A stretch of 64,000 nt of DNA from an uncultured Pelagibacteraceae bacterium (GCA_902518185.1 CABYFG010000002.1:62001-126000), one strand, 5' to 3'; numbered from the stretch's first letter, positions 17,476 to 26,342 are shown. A program made the numbers and translations. Notes: a model not told the origin generated them from the sequence alone.

Positions 17476-18339
17476 ATGCCAGAATTACCAGAAGTAGAAG
17501 TAGTAAGACGGTCGCTAGATGAAAAAATTAAACAAAAAAAGATTAAAAAAGTCATAATAAGAAATAGAAATTTGAGATTAAAAATTCCATATAATTTTTC
17601 AAATTTTTTAAAAAATTTAAAAGTTATAAAAATTGAGAGATTTTCAAAATATATCATTTTTAATTTATCAAATAATAGTTACTGTTTGCTTCATTTAGGT
17701 ATGTCTGGAACGCTTCATTTAGTGCCCAGAAATAAAAAAAATTTAATCACAAATTTAAGTTTTTATAACTCTCCATTTCAACCGATCAAACATAATCATG
17801 TAGAAATAATTTTTGATAATTTTAAAATTATTTATAATGATCCTAGAAGATTTGGTTTTTTTGAAATTATTAATGATAAAAAAAAACTCATTAAAAAATT
17901 TAAAAACTTTGGTCCTGAAGCTTTAGATAAAAAATTTAACAAAGAATATATATATCATTATTTTAAAAACAAAAAAAAAAATATAAAAAATTTTTTAATT
18001 GATCAAAAATTTGTATCAGGAATTGGAAATATCTATGCAAGTGAAATTTTGTTTGAATGTAAAATTAATCCAATAAAAAAGGCAAATTTATTAAATAAAG
18101 ATAATTGCGATAAGATTGTAATTTTTTCTAAAAAAGTTTTACTTGATGCAATTAGAAAAGGAGGATCTAGTATTAAAAATTTTAAAAACATTGCTGGAAC
18201 TGAAGGTAATTTTCAAAAAAATTTCAATGTTTATTTTAGAGAAGGATTAAATTGTAAAAAATCTAAATGTCATGGAACCATTAAAAAAAAAATTATTTCT
18301 AATAGGTCAACTTTTTTTTGTAATATTTGTCAAAAATAA
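17476..18339 (+). CDS. mutM: Formamidopyrimidine-DNA glycosylase
   Basis: Bifunctional base-excision-repair glycosylase/AP lyase for 8-oxoguanine and FaPy lesions, 287 residues. The mature N-terminus MPELPEVEVVRRSL supplies the catalytic Pro2 and Glu3. Further conserved parts are HLGMSGTL (with the conserved Lys57-equivalent region), YNDPRRFGFFEI, VSGIGNIYASEILF (H2TH helix) and a C-terminal zinc finger with CKKSKC and CNIC. It starts the rightward mutM-rpsT-dnaA-dnaN series, an order conserved in alphaproteobacteria, here divergent from ubiE. Confidence 0.97.
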   Translation: MPELPEVEVVRRSLDEKIKQKKIKKVIIRNRNLRLKIPYNFSNFLKNLKVIKIERFSKYIIFNLSNNSYCLLHLGMSGTLHLVPRNKKNLITNLSFYNSPFQPIKHNHVEIIFDNFKIIYNDPRRFGFFEIINDKKKLIKKFKNFGPEALDKKFNKEYIYHYFKNKKKNIKNFLIDQKFVSGIGNIYASEILFECKINPIKKANLLNKDNCDKIVIFSKKVLLDAIRKGGSSIKNFKNIAGTEGNFQKNFNVYFREGLNCKKSKCHGTIKKKIISNRSTFFCNICQK

Positions 18340-18389
18340 CATATTATTCTGTTGACCGTCATTAATTCTCAAGTTATACCCCAGCGCAT

Positions 18390-18653
18390 ATGGCAAATAC
18401 TAAATCTGCAATTAAAAGAATTCGTAGAATAGCTGGACAAACAAAAGTTAATAAGGCTAGGAAGAGTAAATATAAAAATGCTTTAAAAAAAATGAATTCT
18501 TTAATTGAGAATAAAAAAAAATCAGAAGCTTTGAAATTCTTACCTAAGTTGAATTCTGTATTGATGAAGATAGCTAAAACTGGCATAATTAAAAAAAAAA
18601 ACGCTTCGAGAAACGTCTCAAGGATAACAAAAAAAATTCAAAAATTAAAATAG
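18390..18653 (+). CDS. rpsT: 30S ribosomal protein S20
   Basis: Primary 16S rRNA-binding protein, 87 residues, three long basic helices. The N-terminus MANTKSAIKRIRRIAGQTKVNKARKS and the C-terminal KTGIIKKKNASRNVSRITKK are characteristic. It is preceded by 50 bases after mutM and followed by a 267-base gap before dnaA. It is likely transcribed from its own promoter, although no clear hexamers were picked out. Confidence 0.97.
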   Translation: MANTKSAIKRIRRIAGQTKVNKARKSKYKNALKKMNSLIENKKKSEALKFLPKLNSVLMKIAKTGIIKKKNASRNVSRITKKIQKLK

Positions 18654-18663
18654 AATATACTTA

Positions 18664-18699
18664 CAGTTGATTCAACTGACGGCATACGCTTCATGTATG
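18664..18699. other. Two inverted repeats between rpsT and dnaA
   Basis: Eleven bases after rpsT lies CAGTTGATTCAACTG (18664-18678), a perfect inverted repeat with seven-base arms around one base. It is followed by CATAC (18683-18687) and GTATG (18695-18699) with a seven-base loop. Neither is followed by a T-run like a classical terminator. The rest of the 267-base gap (to 18920) is almost pure A/T with long T tracts. No DnaA-box consensus (TTATCCACA) is visible, so I do not call an origin. A weak TTGCAA at 18877-18882 may belong to a dnaA promoter. Confidence 0.4.
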
Positions 18700-18920
18700 T
18701 TTTAAGAATTGAAATTTACAACATTTTGATTTGGTAAATTTATTATATATTTTATTCAATTATAAATTTTATTTTTTTTTAATACATAAAAAAAAATTTT
18801 GTCAAAGAATTTTTTCAAAATTTTATTTTAACTCAATCGTAGATTTAATTTTTTTTTTAAAGTTTAAACAAAATTCTTGCAATATTTTTGTATAAGTTCT
18901 AACTAATTATTTCTAAACAA

Positions 18921-20330
18921 ATGGACAATCCATATAAAAACAAGAATTTAAATAGTGATAATTTTGATTGGGGCTTAGTACAATCAGAAATGAAAATTAA
19001 ATTAGGTAAAGATATTTTTGAAAGTTGGTTAAAAAAAATAACTTTTGTTGAGGAGTTTAATAATTATTTACTATTATCTGTTCCGACAAGATTTATTAGA
19101 GATTGGATAACTTCTAGGTATTTAGATCAGATTTTGAAATGTGTTAAAAATTATAAAAGGGAAATTATTAGAATTGAATTTAAGATAATGGAAATTAAAG
19201 ATAATAATCATACTCAAGACTCATCTACAAAATTAATAGGTAAAAATTCTAATGTATCTTTTTTAAAAGAGAATTATTTTCAATATAATAGAATTGATCC
19301 TAATAAAAGATTTGAAAATTTTATCACTGGTTCCAGTAATAAGCTTGCATATGAAGCATCGATAAAGGTATGTGAGAGCATATCTAATTATAATCCATTG
19401 TATATTTATGGCGGGGTTGGAATGGGTAAGACCCACCTATTGAATGCGATTGGCTTTGAATTAAAAAAAACTAACAAAGTAATGTTTATTTCAGCTGAAA
19501 GGTTCATGTATCAATTTGTAAAGTCAATCAAATCCAATAATATGGTTAAATTCAAGGATTACTTTAGGAATACAGATGTTTTATTGATAGATGATATTCA
19601 ATTTATGAATGGTAAAGAAGCGATGCAGGAAGAATTCTTCCATACTTTTAATGCTTTGATTGATAAAGATTCACAAATAGTTGTTTCAGCAGACCGCGCA
19701 CCTAATAAATTAAATAGAATTCAGGAGAGGATTAAATCAAGATTCTCTGGTGGGTTGGTCGTAGATATACAAAAACCAGATTTTGAATTAAGAAAAAAAA
19801 TTGTCCAAACTAAATTGGAAGAGATTAATAATTTACACTCTGGCGAAATTAAAATTTCAAAAGAAATTGTGGAATTTGTAAGTTTTGAAATAAAAAATAA
19901 TATCAGAGAGTTAACTGGTGCTTTAAATCGGATTGTCTCCTTTTCAAGAATTTATAATAAAATACCAAATTTAGCAGAGACAAAGATAGTTTTAAAAGAT
20001 TTACTTAACGTAACGGAAAATAAGGTTACGATTGATCTGATTCAAACTCTAGTCTGTAAGCATTTTAAAATTCGTAAAAATGAAATGCTTTCCTCTAGAC
20101 GATCTAGATATTTAGTGAGGCCCAGACAAACTGCGATATATTTGACAAAAATTTTGACATCTAAGTCTTTACCAGAAATTGGTCGTGAGTTTTCAAATAG
20201 GGATCATACAACAATTATTCACTCGGTGAGGACTATTGAAAAACTGAAAGAGAAGGATCAGGAAATGGTTGAAAATATTAATAAGCTCAAAAACGAAATA
20301 TTATACAGTAATAATCAGAATGAAATTTAA
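18921..20330 (+). CDS. dnaA: Chromosomal replication initiator protein DnaA
   Basis: AAA+ ATPase that binds and melts the replication origin. It has 469 residues: domain I (WGLVQSEMKIKLGKDIFESW), a short linker, the ATPase domain from about residue 125 with Walker A YGGVGMGKTHLLNAI and Walker B VLLIDDIQFM, the sensor II region, and a C-terminal HTH domain IV with LVRPRQTAIYLTK and FSNRDHTTIIHSVR matching the DnaA-box recognition signature. The reading frame overlaps dnaN by 11 bases, so the two are coupled. In many alphaproteobacteria dnaA is not next to the origin, and no origin was recognised here. Confidence 0.98.
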   Translation: MDNPYKNKNLNSDNFDWGLVQSEMKIKLGKDIFESWLKKITFVEEFNNYLLLSVPTRFIRDWITSRYLDQILKCVKNYKREIIRIEFKIMEIKDNNHTQDSSTKLIGKNSNVSFLKENYFQYNRIDPNKRFENFITGSSNKLAYEASIKVCESISNYNPLYIYGGVGMGKTHLLNAIGFELKKTNKVMFISAERFMYQFVKSIKSNNMVKFKDYFRNTDVLLIDDIQFMNGKEAMQEEFFHTFNALIDKDSQIVVSADRAPNKLNRIQERIKSRFSGGLVVDIQKPDFELRKKIVQTKLEEINNLHSGEIKISKEIVEFVSFEIKNNIRELTGALNRIVSFSRIYNKIPNLAETKIVLKDLLNVTENKVTIDLIQTLVCKHFKIRKNEMLSSRRSRYLVRPRQTAIYLTKILTSKSLPEIGREFSNRDHTTIIHSVRTIEKLKEKDQEMVENINKLKNEILYSNNQNEI

Positions 20331-21432
20331 CGTTAACCAACAGGATTTACAACAAGCACTTAATTACTGTCAAGGCGTTATAGAAAAAAGAAGCACACTT
20401 CCAATTTTATCTAACATTTTATTGAATGTGCAAAGCTCAATTTTAACTTTAACAGCTACGGACTTAGATTTAATCTTTATTCACCAGATAGAAAATATTG
20501 AAGTTCTAGAAGAAGGAAAGACAACAACAACATCATCAATAATGTATGACATTATCAGAAAGTTTTCCTCAGGAAAAAAAATTAATTTAACTTTAACTGA
20601 CTCTAGCAAGCTACATGTTGAGTCAGAAAAATCTTTTTTCAACCTAAATTGTATTAATCCTTTAGAGTTTCCTGTAACTGATGAAAATTTTAATGAAAAT
20701 CAATTTTCAATCAAATCTAAACAATTGCTGAAACTTTTAAATAAATGTAAATTTTCTATTTCAAATGATGAAACAAGACATTATTTAAGTGGAATTTTTC
20801 TTCATCAGACCGAAGTTGATGATAAAAATTATCTAACAGCAGTAGCTACTGATAGTCATCGAATGTCAATTTCTAAAACAAAGTTAAGTCAAAAAATAAA
20901 TTTTGAACCAATTATTTTACCAAAAAAAACTATTTTCCAACTATGTTCTTTACTTGACAATTATGATGGAGATGTGAAGGTTTCTAACATGAAATCCAAG
21001 ATTAAGTTTGAACTTAAAAATAGTATTTTGATTTCGAAATTAATTGATGGTAAATTTCCGAATTATATTCAAGTTATTCCAAAAAATAATCAAAAAAAAC
21101 TTGAAGTTGATTTAAAATTATTCCTAGACTCTGTAGATAGAGTTGCTTCTGTTTCATTAGATAAAAAGGATGGTGTCAAATTTCAATTAACTAAAGATAA
21201 TTTAAGTTTATCAGTAAATAATACAAACAGTGGTGATGGTAATGAAACATTAGCAGTAAATTTTGAAAATGATTTAGAGATTAGTTTTAATTCAAGATAT
21301 CTTATTGATGTAGCCTCGCAGCTGGATGGAGAAAAAATACAAATATTTTTTCACGACTCGGGTTCACCTGCTTTAATAAAAGATCCTGGAGATTTTGATA
21401 GTATCTTCGTAGTTATGCCAATGAAAGGTTAA
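20320..21432 (+). CDS. dnaN: DNA polymerase III subunit beta (sliding clamp)
   Basis: Ring-shaped processivity clamp for DNA polymerase III, 370 residues, the usual length. The start MKFNVNQQDLQQALNYC at 20320 fits the family N-terminus and lies inside the last codons of dnaA; an in-frame upstream ATG at 20269 would add 17 unlikely residues. Typical regions include RSTLPILSNILLNV, a TAVATDSHRMSISKTK block, KFPNYIQVIP and the C-terminal FVVMPMKG, the pocket-forming tail that binds client proteins. It is followed head-to-head by the convergent plsC, whose stop overlaps the dnaN stop region by four bases. Confidence 0.97.
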   Translation: MKFNVNQQDLQQALNYCQGVIEKRSTLPILSNILLNVQSSILTLTATDLDLIFIHQIENIEVLEEGKTTTTSSIMYDIIRKFSSGKKINLTLTDSSKLHVESEKSFFNLNCINPLEFPVTDENFNENQFSIKSKQLLKLLNKCKFSISNDETRHYLSGIFLHQTEVDDKNYLTAVATDSHRMSISKTKLSQKINFEPIILPKKTIFQLCSLLDNYDGDVKVSNMKSKIKFELKNSILISKLIDGKFPNYIQVIPKNNQKKLEVDLKLFLDSVDRVASVSLDKKDGVKFQLTKDNLSLSVNNTNSGDGNETLAVNFENDLEISFNSRYLIDVASQLDGEKIQIFFHDSGSPALIKDPGDFDSIFVVMPMKG

Positions 21433-22130
21433 TTGATTTTGTCGAGCTCATTATAAATTTTATTTTCAAGAACTTGAATAAATTCCTCTTTCGATAAACC
21501 AGGTTTAATTGGATCAAGAATTGAAATAATTATATTTTTATTTGATTTCTTAAAACCATTTTTCGGCCACACATTTCCAGAGTTTATTGCTATTGGAAGA
21601 CAGTAAATTTTAAGTTCATCATAAATTCTCGCTGATCCTTTTTTGAATGGTGGTTTTTCATGCGGCAAAACTCTTGTAGCTTGTGGAAAAATAATTACTG
21701 GTCTATTTGTATTAAAAATAATTTTGTTTATATCGTCAAAAAAATCTAAATTTTCTCTCGCAATTTTATTTCTTTTTATTGAAATAGAACCAATCTTTTT
21801 TAAATACCAACCGAATATTGGAATAAACAATAATTCTTTTTTTAATATAAACACTGGTGAATTAAAAATTGTTTGAAGAAAAAAAGTTTCAAACATCGAT
21901 TGATGAGAAGATGCAATAAAAAATTTTTTATCTTTAATTAAGTTTTCCCCTCCTTTTATTATTATTTTAGATGAAAGGAAAACTTTTAAACAGATTTGAG
22001 ACCAATAACCCATTAATTTCCCTCCAAATAAAACTAATTTTTGAGGTAAAAATAATGTTGGAATAAAAACAATTAAAATTAGGATTATACCACTAAAAAA
22101 AAATATTGAAAAAAGAGAACTTCTAATCAT
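21429..22130 (-). CDS. plsC: 1-acyl-sn-glycerol-3-phosphate acyltransferase
   Basis: Membrane-associated acyltransferase making phosphatidic acid, 233 residues. A hydrophobic N-terminal helix (about 5-30) precedes the acyltransferase motif SSHQSMFETFF, here His-x4-Glu rather than the textbook His-x4-Asp, and the later GSISIKRNK and IIFPQATRVLPHEKPPFKKG (the PxGTR-like motif reads PQATR). The Asp-to-Glu change occurs in parts of the family and I take it as active. It lies 11 bases downstream of lysA, possibly in the same operon, and converges on dnaN. Confidence 0.86.
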   Translation of the reverse strand: MIRSSLFSIFFFSGIILILIVFIPTLFLPQKLVLFGGKLMGYWSQICLKVFLSSKIIIKGGENLIKDKKFFIASSHQSMFETFFLQTIFNSPVFILKKELLFIPIFGWYLKKIGSISIKRNKIARENLDFFDDINKIIFNTNRPVIIFPQATRVLPHEKPPFKKGSARIYDELKIYCLPIAINSGNVWPKNGFKKSNKNIIISILDPIKPGLSKEEFIQVLENKIYNELDKIN

Positions 22131-22141
22131 CTTTTAATAAA

Positions 22142-23356
22142 CTACATCAAGTCTCTAAGGTTTTGTCTTTTATTAATAGTTATAATTTTTGATTTTTTTA
22201 TTAGAATTTCTGCTGGTTTAGGTCTAACATTATAGTTTGAGCTGAGTGACATACCATAGGCACCCACATCACAAATTATAATTAACTCTTTTTCCTTTAG
22301 CTTTTGGAATTTTTTAGTTGTTAAAAATTTATCTGTGCTTTCGCAAATAGGACCAACAAACTCATAATTCTTTTTTGATTTAATCTTACTCTTTTTAACT
22401 GGTATTATTCTGTGTTTTGCATTATATAGCGCAGGTCTAATCAAATCATTCATTGCTGCATCTAATATAATAAAATCTTTTCTACTCCCTTTTTTTATAT
22501 AAATCACCTTAGAAATTAAAACTCCAGCGTTGCCTATAATGGACCTCCCTGGTTCAAATATTATTTTTGATTTATTTCTTCTTAAAAATTTTTTAATACT
22601 TAGGCAGTATTTTTTGAGATTTAATTTTTTATTTTTGTTATCATAATCTATCCCCATACCTCCACCAAGATCTATGTATTCAAAAGAAAACTTTGTTTTT
22701 TTCAAAATTTTATCTAAAACTTTAAGTGTTTTTTCATATGGCCTGTGGTCAAGAATTTGACTTCCAATATGCACACTTAAACATTTAAGACTCAAATTTT
22801 TACTAGAGTTAATATATTTAATTAAATCTAAAGTCATTTCTTCAGAGATTCCAAATTTGTTCTCTTTCTTTCCAGTTGATATTTGACTTAATGTTTTAGC
22901 ATCCGTATTTGGATTAATTCTGATTCCTATATCTATTTTTTTTTTCTTATTTTTTGCAATTCTCTCTATTTCTAATATTTCACTTTTTGACTCAGCATTA
23001 ATAAGTAAAATTTTTTTACTAATTGCATATTTTAATTCTTCAGACGTTTTACCAACACCTGAAAAAACAATTTTATTAGGTTTTATGCCTGACTTTAAAG
23101 CTTTCATTAATTCTCCTCCAGAAACAACATCCGCTCCCAGGCCTAGTTTACTTATTTCAGTTAAGAGAATTTTATTCGAGTTAGCTTTTACAGCAAAACA
23201 AATAAGTGGATTGATTGTTTTGAATGTATTTTTAAAGCTTTGAATATTATCTTTTATCCTTTCGAATGAATAACAATATAATGGAGTTGAGTATTTTTTT
23301 GCTAAAAAACTAGACTTAACTTTTTCAACAAAAAATTCATCTTTTTTATAATTCAT
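22142..23356 (-). CDS. lysA: Diaminopimelate decarboxylase
   Basis: PLP enzyme of fold type III that converts meso-diaminopimelate to lysine. With the ATG at 23356 it has 404 residues; a GTG at 23368 would add four. The PLP-lysine block is PLICFAVKANSNK, the phosphate-binding glycine loop is YIDLGGGMGIDY, and EPGRSIIGNAGVL and the substrate-specific VGPICESTDKF are present. It overlaps the end of the tiny lptM gene by 11 bases, forming argH-lptM-lysA, a standard alphaproteobacterial order. Confidence 0.95.
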   Translation of the reverse strand: MNYKKDEFFVEKVKSSFLAKKYSTPLYCYSFERIKDNIQSFKNTFKTINPLICFAVKANSNKILLTEISKLGLGADVVSGGELMKALKSGIKPNKIVFSGVGKTSEELKYAISKKILLINAESKSEILEIERIAKNKKKKIDIGIRINPNTDAKTLSQISTGKKENKFGISEEMTLDLIKYINSSKNLSLKCLSVHIGSQILDHRPYEKTLKVLDKILKKTKFSFEYIDLGGGMGIDYDNKNKKLNLKKYCLSIKKFLRRNKSKIIFEPGRSIIGNAGVLISKVIYIKKGSRKDFIILDAAMNDLIRPALYNAKHRIIPVKKSKIKSKKNYEFVGPICESTDKFLTTKKFQKLKEKELIIICDVGAYGMSLSSNYNVRPKPAEILIKKSKIITINKRQNLRDLM

Positions 23357-23477
23357 GGCGTATATCACTCTTTAATTTGAGTAGATTTGAAACTGACTCT
23401 TTATAAATAGGATCATTCTTTTTTCCACAAGAAAAAATTAAAGCGCTTAATACAATTATTAAAAGTATTTTTTTCAT
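23346..23477 (-). CDS. lptM: LptM (YifL)-like small lipoprotein
   Basis: A 43-residue ORF starting immediately after the argH stop (the stop and start codons are adjacent). It has a charged start MKKILLIIVL, a hydrophobic core and a lipobox-like SALIFSC, with the acylated Cys at residue 17, then GKKNDPIYKESVSNLL. The short Cys-Gly-x-x-x-(D/G)-P pattern after the lipobox is typical of LptM, a lipoprotein that helps LptD mature for LPS transport. The location between argH and lysA matches its place in other alphaproteobacteria. It overlaps the lysA start by 11 bases. Confidence 0.78.
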   Translation of the reverse strand: MKKILLIIVLSALIFSCGKKNDPIYKESVSNLLKLKSDIRHEL

Positions 23478-24869
23478 TTAAATTATTTTTTTATATTTTG
23501 ATATCATTTTTTTTACATTTTCAAAAGATGTTCCCCCATAAGATTTTTTTGAATTTACTGAGTTTTCTAAATTAAATACTTTTGTCACATCTTTATTAAT
23601 TCTAGGTTCAATTTTTTTTAAATCTTTAAAATCCAATTCATCAAGTCTCTTACCTTTTTTTTCTGCAAGATTCACTAAAGCTGAAGTTTTTTTATAAGCT
23701 TCTCTGAACGATAGTGAAAAATTTTTCACGAGATAATCGGCAAAATCAGTTGCACTAATATAACCTTTTTTAGCAAGCGCGAGCATTCTTTTTTTGTCTG
23801 GTCTTAAATTTTTTAAAATTTCATCAAGAAGTTCTAAGCAATTATTTAAAATTTCGCTTGTTGTGAAAATTAAAATTTTGTCATCTTGCAAATCTTTAAA
23901 ATATGATAAGGGGAGCCCTTTCATTATTGTAAGCATAGAAAATAGATTTCCATAAACTGAGCCACATTTTCCTCTCAAGTACTCTAGTATATCTGGATTT
24001 TTTTTTTGAGGCATTATTGATGATCCTGTTAGAACTTTATCATCTAGTTGAATTAATTTAAAAGCGTCTGAGTACCAGATTATTAATTCCTCAGCTATCC
24101 TTGATATGTGCATTAAGCAAACTGAGCTACAATACAAATAATCTAAAACAAAATCTCTATCAGACACTGTATCAACAGAGTTATTCGTAGGATGCTTAAA
24201 ACCTAATTTTTTACTCGTATAATTTCTATCTATATTAAATGATGTTCCAGTTAAAGCTGATACACCTAAAGGATTTTCATTAAGATTTTCGAGGTTATTC
24301 AAAAATCTTTTTTTATCTCTATTTAACATTTCTACATATGCCATTAAATAATGTCCAAAAGATAAAGCCTGAGCATTTTTTAAATGGGTAAATCCAGGCA
24401 TAATAGTCTTAATATTTTTTTCACTAAGCTGAAGAGTCGTTTTGATAATTTTATTTAATTTCTTTTCAATATTTAAGGTATCTTTTTTTAACCAAATTTT
24501 TAAATCTGTGATTACTTGGTCATTTCTAGATCTTGCTGTATGAACATAACCTGCATCTTCACCAATAATTTCTAAAAGTCTTTTTTCAATGTTCATATGT
24601 ATATCTTCATCTTTTTTACTAAATTTAAAATTTTTTTTAGAAATTTCTTTCTCAATTTTATCGAGACCATAAATTATTTTATTCTTTATTTTGAACGAAA
24701 TTATTTTCTGTTTAAAAAGCATTTCTACATGAACTTTAGACCCTCTTAGATCCTCTTTATAAAGTTTTTTATCAATATCTATAGAGCTCCCAACTTCTTC
24801 GAATAATTTTGAGACATTTTTCTTTATTCTCATACTCCAAATTGCCTGGTTGTTTTTATTTTTTGCCAT
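23478..24869 (-). CDS. argH: Argininosuccinate lyase
   Basis: Last step of arginine synthesis: argininosuccinate to arginine and fumarate. The 463-residue protein belongs to the fumarase/aspartase superfamily with the signature TGSSIMPQKKNPDILEYL; HTARSRNDQVITDLKIWL carries active-site residues, and FTHLKNAQALSFGHYL is family-typical. The usual WGGRF near the N-terminus reads WSMRI here. The start lies just 23 bases from the divergent tlpA start. Followed directly by lptM. Confidence 0.96.
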   Translation of the reverse strand: MAKNKNNQAIWSMRIKKNVSKLFEEVGSSIDIDKKLYKEDLRGSKVHVEMLFKQKIISFKIKNKIIYGLDKIEKEISKKNFKFSKKDEDIHMNIEKRLLEIIGEDAGYVHTARSRNDQVITDLKIWLKKDTLNIEKKLNKIIKTTLQLSEKNIKTIMPGFTHLKNAQALSFGHYLMAYVEMLNRDKKRFLNNLENLNENPLGVSALTGTSFNIDRNYTSKKLGFKHPTNNSVDTVSDRDFVLDYLYCSSVCLMHISRIAEELIIWYSDAFKLIQLDDKVLTGSSIMPQKKNPDILEYLRGKCGSVYGNLFSMLTIMKGLPLSYFKDLQDDKILIFTTSEILNNCLELLDEILKNLRPDKKRMLALAKKGYISATDFADYLVKNFSLSFREAYKKTSALVNLAEKKGKRLDELDFKDLKKIEPRINKDVTKVFNLENSVNSKKSYGGTSFENVKKMISKYKKII

Positions 24870-24892
24870 GATAATTAATTATACCTTTTAAC

Positions 24893-25402
24893 ATGAGATT
24901 TTTAATAATATTTATTTTTTTATTTTCTACAGCTTTAGCAGATGAAATCCCCGATATTAAAAATATTATAATTAGTAAAGATTTGAAGAAATATGAAAAT
25001 TTGAGGTTTTTAGATGATAAAAGCAACGAATTAAAAATATCTGATTTTGAAGGAAAATTAATTTTATTAAATTTTTGGGCAACTTGGTGTGGTCCGTGTA
25101 AAGAAGAAATGCCATCATTAGATCTATTACAAAAGAATAAAAATTTAGATAATTTAAAAATATTTCCAATTAATATAGGCCAAGATAGTTTTGAAAAAGC
25201 AAATAGTTTTTTTAATGATTTAGAAGTAAAAAATCTAAACTTATATTTTGACTCCTCAATTACTTTAGCAAAAAAATTTTCATTAAGAGGAATACCAACA
25301 TCAATATTGATTAATAAAAATGGATTTGAATTTGCTAGAATTGTTGGTTCAATAGATTTTAAAGATGAAGAGTTTATAAAATGGTTAAGTAAATATAATT
25401 AG
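24893..25402 (+). CDS. tlpA: TlpA-like periplasmic thioredoxin
   Basis: Exported thiol-disulphide oxidoreductase of 169 residues. A signal sequence MRFLIIFIFLFSTALA, with cleavage likely before DEIPD, is followed by a thioredoxin fold whose active site FWATWCGPCKEEMPSL has Cys66 and Cys69; the cis-proline region is SLRGIPTSILI. Members reduce apocytochrome c or cytochrome oxidase copper-site thiols. Divergent from argH with a 23-base gap, an arrangement also seen in other alphaproteobacteria. Its stop overlaps that of the convergent HIG1 gene by four bases. Confidence 0.88.
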   Translation: MRFLIIFIFLFSTALADEIPDIKNIIISKDLKKYENLRFLDDKSNELKISDFEGKLILLNFWATWCGPCKEEMPSLDLLQKNKNLDNLKIFPINIGQDSFEKANSFFNDLEVKNLNLYFDSSITLAKKFSLRGIPTSILINKNGFEFARIVGSIDFKDEEFIKWLSKYN

Positions 25403-25602
25403 TTTTTAAAAAAATAAGCGAAACCAACTAGTGCTATAATTGCAATAAATTGTAGCAATACCCTTAATTGCATTAATTTATTTGAATATTTTTTGCTTGT
25501 CTCGCCTCCCCTGAATAATGTACCAATTCCTAAAATTAGAACTACACCAACAGCAATTAATAAAATTATAGATAATATTTTTACAATTATTCCAGAAACC
25601 AT
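25399..25602 (-). CDS. HIG1-domain twin transmembrane protein
   Basis: A 67-residue protein starting MVSGIIVKIL, with two membrane helices (about 5-30 and 48-65) and the conserved loop LFRGGETSKKYSNKLMQLRV, the hallmark of the alphaproteobacterial HIG1 (hypoxia-induced) family. Mitochondrial relatives associate with respiratory supercomplexes; the bacterial proteins are probably respiratory-chain-linked membrane proteins, but their role is not settled. A longer in-frame reading to 25707 would overlap the divergent esterase and lacks homology, so I use the ATG at 25602. It converges with tlpA. Confidence 0.82.
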   Translation of the reverse strand: MVSGIIVKILSIILLIAVGVVLILGIGTLFRGGETSKKYSNKLMQLRVLLQFIAIIALVGFAYFFKN

Positions 25603-25651
25603 AAAACTATTGTAGGGTGTTTTCGAAATAAAAAAACATAAAAAATATAGT

Positions 25652-26305
25652 ATGACATTTTGTCTAAAAACTACCATCATTGAACCAGAAAAAAATGAAG
25701 AAATCAACAGTGCAATTATTTTACTTCACGGATATGGAGGTGATGGTAAAGATATAAGTATGTTATCTTTGAATTGGAAAAGATATTTACCAAATACGAT
25801 ATTCTTATGTCCCGATGGTCATGAAGTATGTCCAATTAATCCTTCAGGCTATCAATGGTTTGATCTAACAAAAGAGGATCCAAAATATATAATTAAAGAG
25901 TCTTTGAAAGCTGAGAAAAAGTTAAATGAGTTTCTTAAAGAGGTAAAAAATAAATATAATTTGAAAAATGATAAAATTTGTTTATCAGGTTTTAGTCAAG
26001 GATGTATGATGTCAATAAATTTGGGTCTTACTGCTGATAAAGAATATAACTGTGTTGTTGGTTTTTCTGGAAAAATAATAGACCAGGATGATTTAAAATC
26101 TAGAAAAAAAGTTTCAACAAATACTTTGTTAATACATGGTGATGCTGATCAAGTTGTCTCACCTAACTATATGCTAGAAGCTAAAGATTTTTTAATAAGA
26201 AATAATGTTGAAATAGAAACTCATTTAATTAAAAATTGTGACCATCATATTCCAATTGAAGCATCAAGTTTAGCACTTAACTATATTTTAAAAAGAATCA
26301 AATAA
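25652..26305 (+). CDS. Phospholipase/carboxylesterase-family hydrolase
   Basis: A 217-residue alpha/beta hydrolase of the carboxylesterase/lysophospholipase subgroup. The oxyanion region IILLHGYGGDGKDI, the nucleophile elbow ICLSGFSQGCMMS, the acid LLIHGDADQVVSPN and the histidine NCDHHIPIEA form a complete Ser-Asp-His triad. No signal peptide, so probably cytosolic. Substrate is not known. It is followed 37 bases later by the HNH endonuclease gene and divergent from the HIG1 gene with 49 bases between the starts. Confidence 0.85.
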   Translation: MTFCLKTTIIEPEKNEEINSAIILLHGYGGDGKDISMLSLNWKRYLPNTIFLCPDGHEVCPINPSGYQWFDLTKEDPKYIIKESLKAEKKLNEFLKEVKNKYNLKNDKICLSGFSQGCMMSINLGLTADKEYNCVVGFSGKIIDQDDLKSRKKVSTNTLLIHGDADQVVSPNYMLEAKDFLIRNNVEIETHLIKNCDHHIPIEASSLALNYILKRIK

Positions 26306-26342
26306 ATGCTTGATATTAAAATTTTTTTTTCTTAAATTAATC

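Noticed and set aside
18654-18920. Replication origin next to dnaA
   Set aside because: No DnaA boxes are visible, and dnaA is often far from the origin in alphaproteobacteria. Skew was not computed.
20269-20319. Longer dnaN start within dnaA
   Set aside because: The 17 extra residues do not resemble a clamp N-terminus; MKFNVNQQ at 20320 does.
25603-25707. Upstream extension of the HIG1 protein
   Set aside because: It overlaps the divergent esterase coding sequence and shows no family similarity; the ATG at 25602 starts the recognised two-helix protein.
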